In this document: piece by piece, positions 60,531-64,000 of the stretch
How the letters are laid out: every line of letters starts with the position of its first letter
Position numbering within the stretch: the stretch's first letter is position 1
Notes under the pieces: generated by a model
Databases searched by the model: none
Told to the model about the DNA's origin: nothing
The model's input: only the letters and a program-made list of their open reading frames with translations
Position numbers and translations under genes: made by a program
From: Clostridiales bacterium
Lineage (GTDB): Bacteria; Bacillota; Desulfotomaculia; Desulfotomaculales; VENG01
Length of the DNA stretch: 64,000 bases
Assembly (NCBI GenBank): GCA_021736985.1
Contig: JAIPEW010000007.1
Coordinates: 32,229-96,228 of the forward strand
Direction of reading: 5' to 3'

Positions 60531-61778
60531 TTAGGTTGCAGCGCTTTCACCGGCAACATAGCCAGACGACCACGCCCACTGCAAGTTATAGCCACCACAA
60601 TCACCATCTATATCCAGCACTTCCCCGGCAAAAAATATCCCGGGCACCAGCTTGGATTCCATGGTTTTGGGATTTATATCTTTTACGTCTATTCCGCCGG
60701 CGGTAACCTGTGCAGCAGTCCAGGAATTAGTACCGGTCACTTCGAAACACCAATCCTGCAATATCTTTAATATGGCGTTTCTTTCCCCGGCAGTAATCTG
60801 CCCGGCCTTTTTATATATATCACTAACCCCTGCTGCTTTGAGGACAACCGGAACCAACCTTTTATTTATAAATCCTACAAAACTAAAAAAGGCACTTTTA
60901 TGCGCCTGCTGCTGCAAGCGGTTTAATAAAAAAGTCTCCAGTTCTTGCGGTGACATAGTGTTTATTAAATTAACTCGGATAGAAACTTTCTCCCCTTCGC
61001 GCAGGTATTCACCTGCTGTCCTGCTCAGATCCAGTATAGGAGGGCCAGAAATGCCGTAATTAGTAAATAAGATTTCCCCTGCAGCCCGGGCCCTGCACTT
61101 TCCTGCTGCCCAAATTTCCGCTTCACCTACAAATTTCACACCTGATATCTGTTTTAAATAACCGGCTTTTAATTTCAACTGCACCAGGGCCGGAAATGGT
61201 TCAATTATACTATGTCCCAATTGTTCAGCCAGTGTATACCCGCTGCCGTTTGACCCCAGGTTTGGGGCAGCTTTCCCCCCGGTGGTGACTATAACCCGGT
61301 CAGCATTAAAGTATTCACCGTCATTGAGCTGTACAGAGAATCCTCTTGACTGCGGGATAACAGCATTAACTCTGGTTTCTACCCTGGTTTCCACTTCCAG
61401 CATTTCTAATTCATAGCGCATTACATCCGATACGCTGGAAGCCTGGTCAGACATGGGATAGACTTTGCCCCCGTCTTCTACTTTCCAGGCAATTCCCAGC
61501 CTTTCAAACAACTCCATTGTTTGACTGAAATCAAAACGGTTTAGAGCTCCGAAGGCAAACTTTGGATTTTTACCGTTATAGTGAGAAGCACTCAAATCAA
61601 TATTGCTTAAATTACATCTTCCGTTGCCTGTAGCCAGTATCTTTTTGCCTACCCTGTCTTTCTGTTCCAGCACAGTCACCTCGGCACCGTTATACCTGGC
61701 TGCTATCGCAGCGGTAAGGCCCGCAGCGCCTCCTCCTATTACAGCTACCTTTCGCGGATATGTACCGGTTTTAGCCAT
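60531..61778 (-). CDS. HI0933/YhiN-family FAD-dependent oxidoreductase
   Basis: The 415-residue flavoprotein has an N-terminal VAVIGGGAAGLTAAIAARYNGA dinucleotide fold, GNGRCNLSN, VTTGGKAAPNLGSNGSGY, and the C-terminal GIFFAGEVLDIDGDCGGYNLQWA typical of the family. The electron donor and substrate are unknown. It is downstream of a second FAD gene on the same strand. Confidence 0.9.
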   Translation of the reverse strand: MAKTGTYPRKVAVIGGGAAGLTAAIAARYNGAEVTVLEQKDRVGKKILATGNGRCNLSNIDLSASHYNGKNPKFAFGALNRFDFSQTMELFERLGIAWKVEDGGKVYPMSDQASSVSDVMRYELEMLEVETRVETRVNAVIPQSRGFSVQLNDGEYFNADRVIVTTGGKAAPNLGSNGSGYTLAEQLGHSIIEPFPALVQLKLKAGYLKQISGVKFVGEAEIWAAGKCRARAAGEILFTNYGISGPPILDLSRTAGEYLREGEKVSIRVNLINTMSPQELETFLLNRLQQQAHKSAFFSFVGFINKRLVPVVLKAAGVSDIYKKAGQITAGERNAILKILQDWCFEVTGTNSWTAAQVTAGGIDVKDINPKTMESKLVPGIFFAGEVLDIDGDCGGYNLQWAWSSGYVAGESAAT

Positions 61779-61864
61779 GATTTTTACTAACCACCTTTTG
61801 CTCCTGCATCTTTAGATTTCTCCAATAAGCAGTTAGACAACTTTTATTTTTTACGGTTACTATT

Positions 61865-63460
61865 TTACATTAAAGGCTTGTATTTTGCGGCAATATTTTC
61901 TGCTATCCTTATACCGTCCACTGCTGAAGATACTATACCACCTGCATACCCGGCTCCTTCACCTGCAGGATAAAGACCGGTTATGTTGGATTCTCCCAAT
62001 TCATTTCTTTGTATCTTCACCGGAGACGAACTTCTGGTCTCCACACCGGTTAATACGGCATCTGGAAGGGCAAAACCTTTTATCTTATTATCAAATTTGC
62101 AAATTGCCTCTCTTAAGGTTTTACTCACGTATTCAGGCAGGCTGTTTTTCAAATCTACCAGTTTAACAGACATTGGATACGATGGTTCTACTGAAGCCAA
62201 GTCACTGGAAGGTCTATCCGCCAAAAAATCTCCCACAAGCTGGGCTGGCGCACGGTAATCTCTCCCCCCCAGATCAAAAGCTTTACTTTCCCACCGCCTT
62301 TGAAATTCAATACCGGCCAGGGGATGGCTGCTGCTGAAATCTTCCGGTTTTACCCCTACTAAAAGAGCACTGTTAGCATTTGCCTTATCTCTCGCAAATT
62401 CGCTCATACCGTTTGTGACTACACGTCCGGGCCCGGATGCTGCTGCCACCACCGTTCCGCCCGGACACATACAAAACGTATAAGCCGACCTGCCACCGGG
62501 GGAATGATATGAAAGTTTATACTCTGCAGGGCCCAATTTATGATGCCCGGCAAAATCTTTATACTGAGCTCTATCAATCAATTCCTGGGGATGTTCTATC
62601 CTTACTCCTATGGAAAAAGGTTTAGGTTTCATATTTACAGCTTGCTCGTAAAGCATGGTGAAAGTATCCCTGGCACTATGCCCTATGGCCAGCACCAGCA
62701 CGTCCGCAGGCAGTACTTCATTATTGTTAACCTTTATGCCCTGCATGCGACCGTTTTTTACCATTATACCCGTTAGCCTGGTATTAAATCTCACTTCCCC
62801 GCCCAATTTCGTTATCCTTTTACGAATATTTTTTACCACTGTCTTTAGAATATCGGTGCCAACATGAGGTTTGTGAGAATAAGCTATTTTTTCGGGGGCC
62901 CCGGCAAGCACCAATTCCTTAATAACCTTACTGCAGCGCTTATCTTTAATCAGTGTGGTCAGCTTGCCGTCGGAAAAAGTACCTGCTCCCCCCTCCCCAA
63001 ATTGCACATTACATTCTTCATTTAAGTCTGCCGTATGCCAAAATGAGTTCACCATTTCTGTACGGGCATCAACATCAGCGCCTCTTTCCAGTAAAAGGGG
63101 GCTGTATCCCATCTGAGCCAGAAGCAAACCGGCAAACAAACCAGCAGGGCCCGTACCTACCACCACGGGCCGGTGATACAGCATTTCTTTTCCGGTTTGC
63201 ACAAATTCATATTCCTGGGGCAGAGCAACTTTGACCTCGGTATCCCGCAGTTTATGCAACACTTTATTCTCATTTAGCAATTCCACGTCAACAGTATAAT
63301 TAAAATATATCATATGCCTTTTTCTGGCATCTACGGATTGCTTAATGATATTATATCGTACAATTTCCCCGGGGTTAACTCTAAGCTTTTTAACCAGTTT
63401 ATTCTCAAGTTGTGATTCTTCTTCATCAAGGGACAATTTAATGCCGCTTACTCTGAGCAT
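61865..63460 (-). CDS. FAD-dependent dehydrogenase (NAD(FAD)-utilizing, COG2509 type)
   Basis: The 531-residue protein has a ~95-residue N-terminal domain, then RPVVVGTGPAGLFAGLLLAQMGY, FGEGGAGTFSDGKLTT and the C-terminal GLYPAGEGAGYAGGIVSSAVDG, characteristic of this uncharacterised flavoprotein family. It starts the minus-strand FAD/zinc/CinA gene run. The reaction is unknown. Confidence 0.9.
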   Translation of the reverse strand: MLRVSGIKLSLDEEESQLENKLVKKLRVNPGEIVRYNIIKQSVDARKRHMIYFNYTVDVELLNENKVLHKLRDTEVKVALPQEYEFVQTGKEMLYHRPVVVGTGPAGLFAGLLLAQMGYSPLLLERGADVDARTEMVNSFWHTADLNEECNVQFGEGGAGTFSDGKLTTLIKDKRCSKVIKELVLAGAPEKIAYSHKPHVGTDILKTVVKNIRKRITKLGGEVRFNTRLTGIMVKNGRMQGIKVNNNEVLPADVLVLAIGHSARDTFTMLYEQAVNMKPKPFSIGVRIEHPQELIDRAQYKDFAGHHKLGPAEYKLSYHSPGGRSAYTFCMCPGGTVVAAASGPGRVVTNGMSEFARDKANANSALLVGVKPEDFSSSHPLAGIEFQRRWESKAFDLGGRDYRAPAQLVGDFLADRPSSDLASVEPSYPMSVKLVDLKNSLPEYVSKTLREAICKFDNKIKGFALPDAVLTGVETRSSSPVKIQRNELGESNITGLYPAGEGAGYAGGIVSSAVDGIRIAENIAAKYKPLM

Positions 63461-63913
63461 GTTTAAGAACTCCTTATTCTTATTAAACTCCCACGAGCCT
63501 TATTGCTCACAACGTAGTATGAAAACTCTTCTTCTGACAGCTAGGTGGAGAGGCATTGGTTTCCACCGCCCTTTTAATTGCTTTGCGTACAAAACCATAT
63601 CCTTTTAAGGAGTTTTTGCATTAAATACGATCCTGAAAATATTATATACCCTGTTGCAATTTTAAAAAAATGCCCGGCCTGGTAAACCACTTCCTTCAAA
63701 GACATGTCCCAGTATATTCTCCCCATTTCTTTGTAAATTTTTATAACCATTTATTTCAATGGCAGTTATACCACATTATAGTAATTAGGCGTGTTATTCA
63801 TATATAATAGTTGACTTTCGGCATTGAGAGTATGACAACTAACATCTAAAAACATAGAAATGAATAGAAAAATATAGTTGCATTTTCTATTTTAAATATG
63901 TTTAAATATTAAT
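63461..63913. other. intergenic region before the IS607-type element
   Basis: 453 bases with no gene. At 63544-63567 GGTGGA and TCCACC form a hairpin. The minus strand around 63500-63551 matches the flank of repeat C (CTCCACC, then CAGAAG and GTTTTCATA). The right part is A/T-rich and may include the left end of the mobile element. Confidence 0.6.
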
Positions 63914-64000
63914 ATGAAATTAAGTGACTATGCAAAACAAAAAGGGATAACATATCGAAGTGCTTGGAACCACTTTAAAAAAGGAAAAATTCCTGGAGCA
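63914..64000 (+). mobile_element. IS607-family serine recombinase (TnpA), N-terminus only
   Basis: 29 codons are readable before the window ends: MKLSDYAKQKGITYRSAW followed by NHFKKGKIPGA. This is the typical MerR-like helix-turn-helix N-terminus of IS607 TnpA. Catalytic domain and any tnpB lie outside. It implies a mobile element at the right edge, but whether it is intact cannot be seen. Confidence 0.8.

Overview
The window looks like chromosomal DNA of an anaerobic, spore-forming member of the Clostridia (Firmicutes). The evidence is the clostridial gene content: ferredoxin-dependent 2-oxoacid oxidoreductases, a selenocysteine formate dehydrogenase with Nuo-like subunits, a SpoVB flippase, a YtfJ/GerW protein, five SPOCS (DUF3794) proteins with a collagen-like protein, and a CIRCE-controlled groESL operon. 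Shine-Dalgarno sequences are strong and TTG starts are common. The genus cannot be fixed from the sequence alone.

Layout, left to right. (1) 1-8912, minus strand: a probable operon of TRAP transporter genes dctP-panE-dctQ-dctM followed by two tandem, diverged copies of a four-subunit 2-oxoacid:ferredoxin oxidoreductase (porC-porD-porA-porB). The last porB runs off the left edge. A divergent Lrp/AsnC-type regulator (9500-9997) is the likely controller. (2) 10-24.5 kb: cysK, groESL, and a large molybdenum/tungsten block. The block holds an ABC oxyanion importer with two binding proteins, a DUF364 gene behind two tandem Moco-family riboswitch/terminator units, mog/moaB, fdhD, a MoeA fused to a periplasmic-binding-like domain, a plain MoeA, and an overlooked 58-residue gene, the last three behind a third riboswitch. 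(3) 24.5-29 kb: a tightly coupled five-gene signalling operon: double-domain KaiC-like ATPase, single-domain RAD55-like ATPase, V4R-like sensor, small winged helix, and PAS histidine kinase. No kaiA or kaiB is visible. This is the best candidate here for an undescribed system. (4) 29.2-38.4 kb: thrC, a MinD-like ATPase with a PilZN/YcgR-like N-terminus, and the formate dehydrogenase operon NuoE-NuoF-FeS subunit-FdhA. FdhA is one 899-residue selenoprotein read through an in-frame TGA with a visible SECIS hairpin. (5) 38.5-48.3 kb: housekeeping genes (5-FTHF cyclo-ligase, ACT protein, tsaD, sirtuin), a DnaA-box cluster, a small sporulation cluster, an MFS transporter, crcB and spoVB, with an interspersed palindromic repeat family. 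(6) 48.7-52.1 kb: a NifX/NafY-like protein, two ferredoxin-MinD ATPases and Mrp. (7) 54.3-58.5 kb: a divergent spore-surface-type locus with five SPOCS proteins around a cysteine-containing collagen-like protein. (8) 59-64 kb: cinA, a zinc ribbon protein, two FAD flavoproteins, and the first codons of an IS607-type recombinase at the right edge.

The genes fit together as follows. The Mo/W importer, riboswitches, MoeA/Mog enzymes and FdhD would supply and mature the metal-pterin cofactor of the selenocysteine FdhA 10-20 kb away. The TRAP/por operon would import and oxidise an organic acid to reduce ferredoxin. The Mrp/MinD cluster would handle Fe-S or metal cofactor assembly. These links are inference from gene content and order.
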